This document shows positions 8,160-16,387 of a DNA stretch of 51,740 bases, in pieces. The stretch is taken from the IMG/VR virus record IMGVR_UViG_3300044940_000294, positions 1 through 51,740 of that record, one strand, 5' to 3'. The position numbers and the translations under genes are program-made. This stretch comes from a virus. Each line of letters opens with the position of its first letter. Position 1 is the first letter of the stretch. The notes beneath the pieces are model-generated. The model was not told where the DNA came from, ran no database searches, and was given only the letters and a program-made list of their open reading frames with translations.

Positions 8160-8643
8160 TTTTCCAAGAAATTTTAATTGTGTCTTTTGTGTAAGGAATT
8201 GCTGGCGTAACAGTGTACGTTTCGCCTGTTGTTGTGTCTATTTCTACCATGCCCTCAACACCTTTGAGGCTGTTTGGTGCGAATTTTAGTATCTTCTCTC
8301 TGTTCTTTCGCAGAGTCGCAATGTCCGTTTCTCTCTGTTTTAAGCCCTGCCAAATACTGTCGTGGCTGTAGTCGTAAGTAGTGCTTACGCCTTTATCAAC
8401 TTTTGCAAATGCAAAATGATAGTTAGCGGGATTTCCGTATTTGTCTAACTCCCTAAGTGCCAATTCCTCCAACTGTTCGGGGGGCGATATTTGTCCGAAC
8501 ATTCGCAATGCTGCAAACACTTTTAGTGGGTCTTCGTGTCCGTCCTCGCAATCTTGTGTAATCTCCGCCAAAATTGCCTCAAAGTCTTTACGACTTGTTT
8601 GTAACAAGTCGTAAAGTGTTTTTAAGAGTGTTTCCTTAGTCAT
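8152..8643 (-). CDS. Early-operon protein, unknown (163 residues)
   Basis: Start taken as the ATG at 8643 (MTKETLLKTLYDLL), which overlaps the upstream stop by only a few bases. N-terminal half is helical and acidic (RKDFEAILAEITQDCEDG); the C-terminal half is mixed and ends in a lysine/tryptophan tail. Lies between an unknown gene and the Sak4-like ATPase, so a recombination or replication accessory role is likely. No family recognised. Confidence 0.6.
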   Translation of the reverse strand: MTKETLLKTLYDLLQTSRKDFEAILAEITQDCEDGHEDPLKVFAALRMFGQISPPEQLEELALRELDKYGNPANYHFAFAKVDKGVSTTYDYSHDSIWQGLKQRETDIATLRKNREKILKFAPNSLKGVEGMVEIDTTTGETYTVTPAIPYTKDTIKISWKNE

Positions 8644-9091
8644 TTGAAAGAACAATAAAACGGTTAATACAATGCGTGTAACTCTCTCTTATTTTACCAT
8701 TGTCATTTTTAAACTTCATACAATAGTAATCTTGTTTTTCGTTTACCGTTTTCACGTATTCCAGCGACTCGTTTGTTGTTTTGTGAAAGAATTTGAAACC
8801 CAAACTAAGTAATTGGTTTACAATTTCGTTTATACAATCCATGTCAGCATTTTCAATCATTTCATACGCCTCTGCTACTGTAATTGTAAGTTGTTTAGGT
8901 TCTTTTTGCTTTGCTTTTTGGTTTTTAAAAGCTAAATCAAATTGACATTCGAAGCCCTCTGCTGTTCCTTTCCAAGTTTTCAAGGCTGTTTCTTTAACCT
9001 CCCCCAAAGCCTCAACAATAGGCGTGTTATTCTTTACAAGGTCTCTAAAGTGTTTTTGCCACACTTTTCTTAATTCTTTCGATTTGTTCAT
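8636..9091 (-). CDS. Early-operon protein, unknown (151 residues)
   Basis: Begins MNKSKELRKVWQKHFRDL at the ATG at 9091, which is preceded by the conserved AT-rich leader and by a good promoter (-33 TTTG at 9180-9183, -7 TATATTTG at 9153-9160, 19-bp spacer, minus strand). A start further upstream would lie in the leader. Residues 65-110 are helical; the C-terminus contains several Cys and Tyr (DYYCMKFKND). No family recognised. Confidence 0.6.
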   Translation of the reverse strand: MNKSKELRKVWQKHFRDLVKNNTPIVEALGEVKETALKTWKGTAEGFECQFDLAFKNQKAKQKEPKQLTITVAEAYEMIENADMDCINEIVNQLLSLGFKFFHKTTNESLEYVKTVNEKQDYYCMKFKNDNGKIRESYTHCINRFIVLSND

Positions 9092-9152
9092 AAAAAGTAG
9101 TAAGTTATTATTGTTATTAATGTTATTAATTGTCATTGCCTTAATGACACTA

Positions 9153-9189
9153 CAAATATACACTTATATTTTTAATATGCAAAATAAAG
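9153..9189 (-). promoter_or_regulatory. Minus-strand early promoter with operator half-site
   Basis: Minus strand reads CTTTATTTTG, 19 bases, TATATTTG. The -33 box is the end of the CTTTATTT half-site (9182-9189). Confidence 0.75.
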
Positions 9190-9230
9190 CTATAAATATT
9201 TTAAATATTTTTTATCAAAAAAACTAATAG

Positions 9231-9267
9231 CTTTATTTGTAAATTCAAAAATAAGTACGTATGTTTG
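9231..9267 (+). promoter_or_regulatory. Plus-strand early promoter with operator half-site
   Basis: CTTTATTTG at 9231-9239, 20-base spacer, TATGTTTG at 9260-9267. Together with 9153-9189 it forms a divergent pair sharing an outward inverted repeat (AAATAAAGCTAT at 9182-9193, ATAGCTTTATTT at 9227-9238). Confidence 0.7.
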
Positions 9268-9305
9268 TATTGTCAATAACGACAATAACAATAATACTTA
9301 CTAAC

Positions 9306-9842
9306 ATGAATAATCAAATTGAAAAGTACCAAGAGAACCATATAGGTGTATGGTACAAATTAGTAGGAAACGAAAAGGTTTTTTGCTTACCACACGACTG
9401 TTTAGAACACAATATTTGTCATCAAGAATTAGTTTACAAAGGTTCAGGTAAGCAAATAGGCAAAGCAAGGCATGATGACGACATCTATTATGATGAGGAC
9501 GAATATGAAGACGGAGAACGCAAAGAATGGGACGAATTGGAAGTTGAGGAACAAATTGAAGTAATACTACAAAATCATTATGGAGACAGCGAATACGCAG
9601 ACGAGAACAGTGCTTACAATCCATTCAAAAGTGAATATTCCCTTTGGGTTCTCAAATTTACTTGGGAACAAGGAACAGAAACACAGACGGTAAACGCCAA
9701 AACTTTAAGTGAGGCAAAAGACATAGTAAGGGCTAAATACGGTGAGATTTGGAATATATACGATATGACAAACGAACCGACAGAAGATTGGGCTTTTGAA
9801 GTTGCAATGAATAGAGAAAAAGAAATGCAGCATTGCGAATAA
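9306..9842 (+). CDS. Acidic early protein, unknown (178 residues)
   Basis: Start at ATG 9306 just after the conserved leader; starts upstream lie in the promoter. Residues 70-100 are extremely acidic (HDDDIYYDEDEYEDGERKEW), and the protein stays acidic throughout. The C-terminus looks like an alpha-beta unit (VNAKTLSEAKDIVRAKYGEI). First gene after a divergent early promoter. Acidic early proteins of phages are sometimes DNA mimics that inhibit restriction enzymes, but no motif proves this here. Confidence 0.65.
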   Translation: MNNQIEKYQENHIGVWYKLVGNEKVFCLPHDCLEHNICHQELVYKGSGKQIGKARHDDDIYYDEDEYEDGERKEWDELEVEEQIEVILQNHYGDSEYADENSAYNPFKSEYSLWVLKFTWEQGTETQTVNAKTLSEAKDIVRAKYGEIWNIYDMTNEPTEDWAFEVAMNREKEMQHCE

Positions 9843-9857
9843 AAAAAAATTTAAAAT

Positions 9858-9901
9858 AGTAGTAACTTTATTTTGTAATTTAAAATAAAGTTACTACATT
9901 T
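9858..9901 (+). promoter_or_regulatory. Operator-promoter, 16-bp perfect palindrome
   Basis: Arms 9858-9873 and 9881-9896 (GTAGTAACTTTATTTT and its complement) around a 7-base loop. The -33 TTTG is 9871-9874 and the -7 TACATTTG is 9894-9901, exactly 19 bases apart, so the right arm lies in the spacer. Clearest example of the module. Confidence 0.85.
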
Positions 9902-9931
9902 GTAAATCAAATAACAATAACACTTACTACA

Positions 9932-10375
9932 ATGGAATTTACAACATCACAAGCAGACGTATTTCAGGAAATAGCCGAACAAGAAACGCAAGGAGATAAT
10001 GCTGTCCCTACAAAAAATGCCCCCGAACCGTTGGAAAAAGAAAATAGCATAGAGCTATTTAGCAACTTTTTCTTTTGTTTCTTTCAAAAAGTAAAAGAAC
10101 ACAATGCGTTGGTAGGTAGTAGAGCAGAATTAGAGCCAATACAATTCAAACAAGTAGCTAACTTTATTGTCGGAGAAAAGCTAACGATTGAATTAGTTAA
10201 AGTAATAGGTGGGGAAAAGGTTATTCTATTCATTTATACAAAAACTATAAGGTATTGCACAGCAAATACACCAAAAAGATTATTCGATTTGGTGTATATG
10301 TTATCACAAGGGGAAGAACTCTTTGAGTTTGAAAAAGATAAGATACCAACATGGCAAGACACGCAGGAACAGTAA
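9932..10375 (+). CDS. Early protein, unknown (147 residues)
   Basis: MEFTTSQADVFQEIAEQETQ start, a polar N-terminal 40 residues, then SIELFSNFFFCFFQKVKEHN and an alpha-beta body. First gene of an early operon with its own operator-promoter and conserved leader. Its end overlaps the next gene by 25 bases. No family recognised. Confidence 0.65.
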   Translation: MEFTTSQADVFQEIAEQETQGDNAVPTKNAPEPLEKENSIELFSNFFFCFFQKVKEHNALVGSRAELEPIQFKQVANFIVGEKLTIELVKVIGGEKVILFIYTKTIRYCTANTPKRLFDLVYMLSQGEELFEFEKDKIPTWQDTQEQ

Positions 10376-10719
10376 AAAATAACCGTTTCGTTCCTGACGA
10401 CCCTGATTTGTTTAGAAAAGACTTTCAGGAACGAAACGATAAAAAAGTGTGCGTAATCGTAAAATATGAACACGAAACACCAACAGAAATAAAATACTTC
10501 TATGGTGCTATTATTGAGCCTATAAGTAGATATATGAAAAAACAACCACACGAAACCGTTGCTTTTTTTCAGGGCTTATTTTTACCAACCGTAGAAGTGT
10601 ACGGGAATTGGATAGTGCCAAGCGTAAGGCAAATATCCGAACTAAAAAAGCAAGAAATGGCGGAGTTCATAAATCAAATAAAGGACTTTGTAAGAAAATT
10701 AAACTTAATTATAGACTAA
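10351..10719 (+). CDS. NinB-like recombination accessory protein (tentative)
   Basis: 122 residues. YFYGAIIEPISRYM, later HETVAFFQGLFLPT, then VPSVRQISELKKQEMAEFIN and a helical end. This order (nuclease-fold strand, conserved HE, a short serine-leading strand, then a helix of the EMxEFI type) is seen in phage NinB-like ssDNA-binding recombination proteins. The similarity is only by pattern. Located in the early operon next to other unknown genes. Confidence 0.4.
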   Translation: MARHAGTVKNNRFVPDDPDLFRKDFQERNDKKVCVIVKYEHETPTEIKYFYGAIIEPISRYMKKQPHETVAFFQGLFLPTVEVYGNWIVPSVRQISELKKQEMAEFINQIKDFVRKLNLIID

Positions 10720-10925
10720 TGTACCATAAAGAGGGTAAAAAATTAAAAGATAGGGCTTTACGGTACTTGAACACGTACCAGCCTTATGATAGGCATGAAG
10801 TATATTACCATACCTACAAATGTGAGATAAGTTTGAAGATAGAAACGTCTTGTAACAAAGAAAGCCTATTGCAAGACTTAAAAAGATATTTAGGCTTTCA
10901 AAAAATCCATTTAGTAAACCTTTAA
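10719..10925 (+). CDS. Small basic protein, unknown (68 residues)
   Basis: Starts at MYHKEGKKLKDRALRYL, the ATG sharing a base with the stop of the preceding gene (TAATG), which decides the start. Highly basic with several Tyr and two Cys. Followed 17 bases later by an intrinsic terminator, so it is the last gene of the operon. Confidence 0.6.
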   Translation: MYHKEGKKLKDRALRYLNTYQPYDRHEVYYHTYKCEISLKIETSCNKESLLQDLKRYLGFQKIHLVNL

Positions 10926-10942
10926 ATTATTGTTATTTAAAT

Positions 10943-10976
10943 AGAGATGGGTAGCTTTGCTATTCATCTCTTTTTC
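10943..10976 (+). terminator. Intrinsic terminator of the early operon
   Basis: AGAGATG...CATCTCT stem of 13 pairs including two G-U pairs, TTT loop, followed by TTTTTCTT. Confidence 0.85.
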
Positions 10977-10987
10977 TTATTTAAGCT

Positions 10988-11503
10988 ATGGAAAAAAATA
11001 CGCAATTAAGTCTATTGACACTACCTAAATTCAAGGTAGAAGTATCAAAAAATCCAGTTCATGCCGAACACTTTTCACCCGAAGAAAATGGTGCGGAATA
11101 TGAAATCGTGAGCCAACGTAGGTACTTTGAAATCATGCGTGAAAAGATACCAGATTTCAAAATGAGTAACATTAGTTATGCGATTACCTCGAATCGCATA
11201 CATAGCATTGATGTTCACGGAGAGAAACTAATCATACTAAGCCCTAAGAGTTTAGGCTATAAAAAACTCAAAAAGGGCAATACAGGGAATTGGAAAACCG
11301 TTGCTAATGCCCGATACAAAAGTGAACCCGAACCATTTAGAAGGATTGTTCTGCGAAACAGGGGCGATATAGATGCCCTCAACAACCAAGACTTTCACGA
11401 AAGTTATTCGGGTAAGTCGTACATCTTAGTTGATAAGACAAGACCCGATAATTGGGTGGTTGTGCAACTTATCAAAAAGACGAACATTAAGGAGTTAGTT
11501 TAA
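10988..11503 (+). CDS. Unknown protein (171 residues)
   Basis: MEKNTQLSLLTLPKFKVEV start directly after the terminator. The middle contains basic stretches (KSLGYKKLKKGNTGNWKT) and the end is strand-like (NWVVVQLIKKTNIKELV). Overlaps the gpG-like gene tail to tail by nine bases. I saw no promoter in the 11 bases before it, so it may be read through the terminator. No family recognised. Confidence 0.55.
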   Translation: MEKNTQLSLLTLPKFKVEVSKNPVHAEHFSPEENGAEYEIVSQRRYFEIMREKIPDFKMSNISYAITSNRIHSIDVHGEKLIILSPKSLGYKKLKKGNTGNWKTVANARYKSEPEPFRRIVLRNRGDIDALNNQDFHESYSGKSYILVDKTRPDNWVVVQLIKKTNIKELV

Positions 11504-11956
11504 CGCCTTTTTAGCAATTCTATTTATTTCATTGCGGGTAGCCTCCATTACCATACGCCACAGTGGTCGTGGAGGTATATTCTTTGAAGGGCTACCGTAT
11601 TCCAGCACCTTAGCGTATTTGTGTATTGGCTGACCTTTGCTGTTTTTGGCGTTAATGGGGATGCCAATATGAACGACCATCTTAGTCTTATCTACCCACG
11701 AACTAATACTTTGGAATAAAGAAGAACTCTTGACTAATATCTTTTCTGAAAAGCCCTTTTTGATTTTGTAAGCCAAGTATTTAGCCCTTAACGGTGTCCA
11801 ATTCATGGATTGCGTGCTGATTGTTTTTTTGGCTAAGGTTTCTCCGTACAAGCCTATTTTCTGCAAAGCCTCTACTTGTTTGGCTTCCATTTGGTTGCCC
11901 AAATCCTCAAATGCCTTACGTACACTATCAAAGTTGTTTAATTCAATTTTTATCAT
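11495..11956 (-). CDS. Neck / virion morphogenesis protein, Mu gpG or P2 gpS-like
   Basis: 153 residues: a helical N-terminus with a coiled EAKQVEALQKIGLYGETLAK, then NWTPLRAKYLAYK, the middle strands and the family ending VLEYGSPSKNIPPRPLWRMV. This is the tail completion/head-tail joining family (HK97 gp10, Mu gpG, P2 gpS). It belongs to the minus-strand head operon with the portal and terminase, from which it is now separated by the plus-strand cassette 11969-12755. Confidence 0.75.
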   Translation of the reverse strand: MIKIELNNFDSVRKAFEDLGNQMEAKQVEALQKIGLYGETLAKKTISTQSMNWTPLRAKYLAYKIKKGFSEKILVKSSSLFQSISSWVDKTKMVVHIGIPINAKNSKGQPIHKYAKVLEYGSPSKNIPPRPLWRMVMEATRNEINRIAKKALN

Positions 11957-11968
11957 AAAAATTAATAT

Positions 11969-12004
11969 CTTTATTTTTTTTTCAAAATAATGTTATTATA
12001 TTTG
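11969..12004 (+). promoter_or_regulatory. Promoter of the lipoprotein cassette
   Basis: CTTTATTT at 11969-11976, then a degenerate second half-site (AAAATAATG) and a -7 box TATATTTG at 11997-12004. Drives plus-strand genes inside the minus-strand head operon. Confidence 0.65.
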
Positions 12005-12023
12005 CTAATAAATATAAGCATTT

Positions 12024-12176
12024 ATGAAACACATAGCTATTCTACTGTCAATATTTTTATTGGCAGCTTGTAAGACTCTTACTCCTGCGGAAAAGGCACG
12101 TAGGGAGTATATTAAAACTGTATCACCTTACAAGCCTGTTACGGCAGAACCAATTAGAAAAGAAACAATAAAATAG
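12024..12176 (+). CDS. Small lipoprotein (50 residues)
   Basis: Signal peptide MKHIAILLSIFLLAAC with lipobox LAAC, followed by a short basic and proline-containing mature part (KTLTPAEKARREYI, SPYKP, AEPIRK). Exported and lipid-anchored. Size and composition fit an Rz1-type outer-membrane spanin or a superinfection-exclusion lipoprotein; its cassette position, away from the lysis genes at 35753-37085, favours exclusion, but neither is shown. Confidence 0.75.
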   Translation: MKHIAILLSIFLLAACKTLTPAEKARREYIKTVSPYKPVTAEPIRKETIK

Positions 12177-12182
12177 AGTAAC

Positions 12183-12266
12183 GGCACACACAAGGCAAGT
12201 CGGTGGCAATAAACCACCGTCCATGCGGAGCAATCTTAAATGGTGGGTTCGAGTCCCAGTGTGCCA
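12183..12266 (+). ncRNA. tRNA-like RNA
   Basis: GGCACAC (12183-12189) pairs with GTGTGCC (12259-12265) like an acceptor stem, with A as discriminator. A T-arm-like hairpin TGGG-TTCGAGT-CCCA occupies 12244-12258. A six-bp stem CGGTGG/CCACCG (12201-12219) encloses a seven-base loop CAATAAA in the anticodon-arm position. A canonical D-arm, U33 and a fifth T-stem pair are missing, so it is not a normal tRNA. CCACC could alternatively pair with GGTGG at 12242-12246. Lies between the lipoprotein and a broken ORF on the same transcript. Confidence 0.45.
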
Positions 12267-12282
12267 CTAAAATCTCACGATT

Positions 12283-12671
12283 ATGAAATTAAAAACATTC
12301 TTTTACATACAAACGACATTTATTATTCAAGCATATTTAGAAAACGACTTTGCTAATATATGCGAAATAAATAGAGTGAGGCTTTAACTGCTTTTGATAT
12401 TCTTATCACAAGTAAAAAAAATGCTTTTCGTAAATTCACGCACTCACGTACAACGCAAGGAGAGTTGTTAGGTAAATTCCAAGATGGTGAAATAAGTTTA
12501 GAACAATATACCCATGCCTCATTTGCCAAAGCAGTAACGGGGGAATTAGAAGAATTTGAGAATAATTTGTTTATGAACTTATTTTTTGGTGAAATGTCAT
12601 CACCTAATGAATTATCAATAGGTGTGCCGAAAGGGTTTAGTTCAGATGACATTACACCTATTAATCCTTAA
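12283..12671 (+). pseudogene. Frameshifted ORF, unknown
   Basis: The ATG at 12283 opens 34 codons (MKLKTFFYIQTTFIIQAY...ICEINRV) and stops at 12387. In another frame a protein-like stretch of 98 codons runs from 12375 to 12671 (SEALTAFDILITSKKNAF...). The two join naturally if four bases (one GTGA unit near 12376-12379) are restored, giving RVSEALTAFD. The joined protein would be about 132 residues. No family recognised. A downstream in-frame TTG at 12465 could still give a short product. Confidence 0.5.
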
Positions 12672-12715
12672 TCACCATGAAAAAAGACGTAAATAACATT
12701 TGATTTACCACAAAC

Positions 12716-12755
12716 AAAAAAACAGTTGTCAAGTATTTCTTGACAACTGTTTTTT
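12716..12755. terminator. Strong bidirectional terminator
   Basis: ACAGTTGTCAAG / CTTGACAACTGT stem around TATTT, flanked by an A run before and a T run after. Ends the plus-strand cassette and also lies downstream of the portal gene on the minus strand. Confidence 0.9.
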
Positions 12756-12783
12756 AATTCCACCGAATCGAGGTAATTAAAAA

Positions 12784-15021
12784 TTACACTATTGCACCCA
12801 AAACACCCCTGCAATGACAATGAAATGGTGGCTTACTAAAACCCCTATCCGCTAATTGTTCCTCTGTCAGGTTCCGAAAGTCATCTATGCCTACACTTGT
12901 CGCAAATGGTGGCAAATCATCTAAACCATTCTCCAATTCATTAATAAGGTTCGCAACAGACTTTTTCACGAAAAACTCCTTACCATTCATTACTTTACAA
13001 TGAGGGCAGGTAAGCCTATCATTAACTTCTATGATAGTGTACTTTTCTACCTTTGCTTGCTGCATATACAACAAATTTGCATTGGTACGAACCTTATTCA
13101 TGGTTGTATTGATGACCCTTGTTATTTTCCATTGTTCAAGCTGTAAAACATTTTGCAGGTCATTCGTTACTTCTTGCACCAAATCAGCAATGTCCGTGTC
13201 GCCTTCGTAATAAGCCCTCAAAAGTTGTGTAAGCCTTGTAACCATTTCAGGGTCAGTAATGATATTGCCCAAATACTGTATGTCCGCAGCAATCAAATAA
13301 TCTATAACCCTCTGGTCAAGGAAATTACTTGTAGGGTCTGGTGGCACGAAGTCAAAATTGAATTTCGTACCAAACACCCTTTTGTCTTTCCGAAAGTAAT
13401 CATAGCTATTGCTTACGTGCTTTGTGCAAATGTCTTTTAAATTGCCTATAAACGACTTTCCCCCTACATTGGCTAATTTATCAAGTATTGCCTTTTCAAG
13501 TGCCTCAAACGATTTGTATTCTTTTTTTAGCACACTTTTACAAGCCTTACCAAAGTCATCTATAAAGTCATTGTATAGTTTTTCAGCGGCATTGATGTAA
13601 TCCTTTGCAAATTGGTTCTGTTTACGGTCAGGGAACCCCGCGTACGCTAAACATTCTTTCGGAATGGAATAATCAAACTTCGCCTTAGTTGCTGTAAAAG
13701 AAAATTGTTGTGGCTCGTCTTGTATGTAAGGCTGACTATAACCTAATCTTTCTGCGTATTGTTGCTTGCTAATAATGCCGTCTGCAAACAACTTTTGCAT
13801 ATTGCTTATTTGCTTTTCCGTAATTTGTTCTGCCAATAACCTATCTTCGGGCATTGCCTCCTCAAATTCAATGGTTACGCTTCTTGGAGAATAGCCCGCC
13901 AATGTCAATTCTAACAAAATGGTTTCTTCTAACCATGTAGCTACTCTTTGCTGAAAAGCCCTGTATTGTTGTGCCATTTTTTTCAACACAACCTTGGTAA
14001 AAGCCTCACTAACAGTATAGCTCTCCCCCATCATGTTAGGGTCTTGTTTTAAACTTTGATAAGTAATCAAATTGATTATCTTGAAAAAAGACTCCACCCC
14101 ATTTGCATTAGAATTAGCATTTTCAATCTCCATTTCATATTGGTTTTTTAAACCAACCACAATGCCATTCGCACTGCTCCGTTGCACGGCTTTGTACGTG
14201 TCTTGTAAATATTTCTGAACTCTTTGCTCATACACATCGTCAGCCTCACCATCTTGCTGTTCTGGGGCATCTACCAACACTTTATACAACCCTGCAATAC
14301 CAACCTTACGCAATATTGTCTTAAAGGACTTCCACATTTCATTTTCAAAAGCAACGCTGTCTATCACAGACAACAAAAAAGGAACACCGTACAAAGAAGT
14401 ATCTGTAAGCTGCAAAGGAATGTAGCTATAAGTCTTTCCTAATGGTGTCCCCATAATACCAAAGTTATCTAAATTATTTAACTGCACCAAGTAAGGTTTT
14501 TCGTTCCCCTTACGAACCCAACGTATTGTATAAGGATTAATAAACTCTATTCTATCAATCCCTGATAGATTTTTGTTTATTATCCTATCAATGCTTATAC
14601 AGCCCTTTACAGCTAACTGGAAGAATATAGTGTCTAAAATCACATCATTCCCGCCTACGTACCATTCATTCATTTTTGCCTCAATGTGGCTACGCATTTG
14701 TCGCTGTTTTCGTGGGGCGATTGTTTCATCAAAGTAGATTTGATATTTAGTATTCGCTAATTTGATGTTACTTATAGCTAAACTCACCTTTGGGTGGTGA
14801 ACCGCCAAATTGCCTAACATCAACAAAATACTTGGTTCAAACTCATCCCTTTGGTACATAGGTATATCACCTATTACCGTACCGTAACTATCCGTAGGGG
14901 CAGCCGTATTACCAGGGAGTACCTCCAATTTCCTAACATTCTTTTCATCTGTTGTTAATTTAATCCTATGTCTTTGAAAAATAGGATTAAAATAATTATA
15001 TATTTTGTTAAATATTGACAT
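12784..15021 (-). CDS. Portal protein fused to gpF-like minor head protein
   Basis: 745 residues, longer than a portal alone. Residues 1-430 are a Mu gp29/DUF935-type portal (DEFEPSILLMLGNLAVHHPK, PNMMGESYTVSEAFTKVVLK, GIISKQQYAERLGYSQPY). The C-terminal part (about 560-745) is the Mu F / SPP1 gp7 head-morphogenesis domain with ITRVINTTMNKVRTNANLL, DRLTCPHCKVMNGKEF and the final PPFHCHCRGVL, whose Cys/His pairs may bind zinc. Elsewhere these are usually two adjacent genes; here there is one continuous ORF. Follows terL on the same strand after 31 bases. Confidence 0.85.
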   Translation of the reverse strand: MSIFNKIYNYFNPIFQRHRIKLTTDEKNVRKLEVLPGNTAAPTDSYGTVIGDIPMYQRDEFEPSILLMLGNLAVHHPKVSLAISNIKLANTKYQIYFDETIAPRKQRQMRSHIEAKMNEWYVGGNDVILDTIFFQLAVKGCISIDRIINKNLSGIDRIEFINPYTIRWVRKGNEKPYLVQLNNLDNFGIMGTPLGKTYSYIPLQLTDTSLYGVPFLLSVIDSVAFENEMWKSFKTILRKVGIAGLYKVLVDAPEQQDGEADDVYEQRVQKYLQDTYKAVQRSSANGIVVGLKNQYEMEIENANSNANGVESFFKIINLITYQSLKQDPNMMGESYTVSEAFTKVVLKKMAQQYRAFQQRVATWLEETILLELTLAGYSPRSVTIEFEEAMPEDRLLAEQITEKQISNMQKLFADGIISKQQYAERLGYSQPYIQDEPQQFSFTATKAKFDYSIPKECLAYAGFPDRKQNQFAKDYINAAEKLYNDFIDDFGKACKSVLKKEYKSFEALEKAILDKLANVGGKSFIGNLKDICTKHVSNSYDYFRKDKRVFGTKFNFDFVPPDPTSNFLDQRVIDYLIAADIQYLGNIITDPEMVTRLTQLLRAYYEGDTDIADLVQEVTNDLQNVLQLEQWKITRVINTTMNKVRTNANLLYMQQAKVEKYTIIEVNDRLTCPHCKVMNGKEFFVKKSVANLINELENGLDDLPPFATSVGIDDFRNLTEEQLADRGFSKPPFHCHCRGVLGAIV

Positions 15022-15052
15022 ATCAATAAAGTATTAAAAGTACATTATTTTT

Positions 15053-16387
15053 TTAATATGGCAGAGCTATTCCACTCGCAAAAATTCTTTTTTCGGGCTG
15101 CAAATCAAAGTAAGACCGCATCATTAGCATATCTGAAAAGTCAGGCGACCTACCTATCGCCTTTTTGATTTCGTCTTTTTTCAAGACGGCTAATTTCCCC
15201 TCTTTGTCAATTTTTGCATTTTTTATGAACCCTAACTCCTGATTCAAAAAGTTCTTATCTTCTAAGGATAATTTAGCCTCAATATAAACTTCGTTGTTGT
15301 TGATTTTATCTGCCAAATAGAAGTGGCATTGGTCTTTCAAACTAGCGTACTCTACTTTTTGCCCTTTGATAGCAATAGGTTTTGAGCCGTTGTGAAACGA
15401 AATAGCATTTTGCAAATAGCCTTTGAGGTAAGCCCCTATACCGTCTCCGTCATACACTATTCTACGGTGTGGTACGTTATGCCTATCGGCTGTCTTACGT
15501 ATGACTTCCTCTATTTCATTAGCCTTGCTTTTTTTCAGTACAATGACTTCTACCAATCTCCACCCATTCCAAACGCCTAAGACGAATTTATCCGAACCAT
15601 GCAAGGCTATATCGGCAGTAATGTACTTATTGCCACCCGCCACAAAAAAGTTTGTATAAAGGTCTGCAATAGCACTGTATTCAATTAGTTTCGCGGGGTC
15701 ATCGTCATAATCCCAGTTTCCCTTTAACAATCTCTCTATACTTGCTTCGTCCAAAGAAGCAAGGTTATCTATGTACCGTTTAGCAAGGTGTGGGTTGTCG
15801 GTAGCAAGAGCCTGTATAAATTGAATTCCTTTTGGGAGTAATCCCTTGCGGTATTTATCAAAGTAATTGTCGTAAACCCAATTTTTTGCAGGGTTACAAG
15901 ACATTAGTATTTTTTCAATGCCGTAAACGTCTAACCTGTGCCGACAACGTGATTTTACTACGTTCTTTGCCTTTTCTACTAATTGGTTTACTTCGTCCAA
16001 AAAAGCCCCTGTAATTTCCAAAGAACCTAAGTTGTCAAATTCGGGATCAGAAGGATAGTGAAACAAGTCTTTCAGGATAATTACTGAACCGTTTGAAAAC
16101 CGTATTTCATTGGCTTGCTGATTGAATACATAGTGCTTATTAGCTTTTATGTTTTGCATACTTGCCACTTTATAGAAAGACTGCAAAGTGGTTTGTTTCA
16201 AGATATTTAATTTTTTACGCCCCATTAGCCACCTTGTATCGGGGTAACGCATAGCACTTTTCAACAAGAAATAAACCCCCAAAATAGATTTACCTCCGCC
16301 TGCTGCACCACCGTACAGCACTTCAGAGGTTTCTCTATCTTGGATAAAATCCAATGCTTTAGTTTGTTTCTTGTTGAGGACTATCAT
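15053..16387 (-). CDS. terL: Terminase large subunit
   Basis: 444 residues. Packaging ATPase with Walker A GGAAGGGKS (26-34) and Walker B GAFLDEV (127-133), then an RNase H-like nuclease with acidic residues in YITADIAL (Asp259), VYDGDGIGAY (Asp313/315) and RSPDFSDMLMM (Asp416/419). Cuts and pumps phage DNA into the prohead through the portal. Overlaps the small subunit gene by 29 bases. Confidence 0.93.
   Translation of the reverse strand: MIVLNKKQTKALDFIQDRETSEVLYGGAAGGGKSILGVYFLLKSAMRYPDTRWLMGRKKLNILKQTTLQSFYKVASMQNIKANKHYVFNQQANEIRFSNGSVIILKDLFHYPSDPEFDNLGSLEITGAFLDEVNQLVEKAKNVVKSRCRHRLDVYGIEKILMSCNPAKNWVYDNYFDKYRKGLLPKGIQFIQALATDNPHLAKRYIDNLASLDEASIERLLKGNWDYDDDPAKLIEYSAIADLYTNFFVAGGNKYITADIALHGSDKFVLGVWNGWRLVEVIVLKKSKANEIEEVIRKTADRHNVPHRRIVYDGDGIGAYLKGYLQNAISFHNGSKPIAIKGQKVEYASLKDQCHFYLADKINNNEVYIEAKLSLEDKNFLNQELGFIKNAKIDKEGKLAVLKKDEIKKAIGRSPDFSDMLMMRSYFDLQPEKRIFASGIALPY

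Noticed and set aside
12183-12266. Ordinary tRNA gene
   Set aside because: No D-arm, no U33 in the anticodon-position loop and only a four-bp T stem; kept as tRNA-like RNA.
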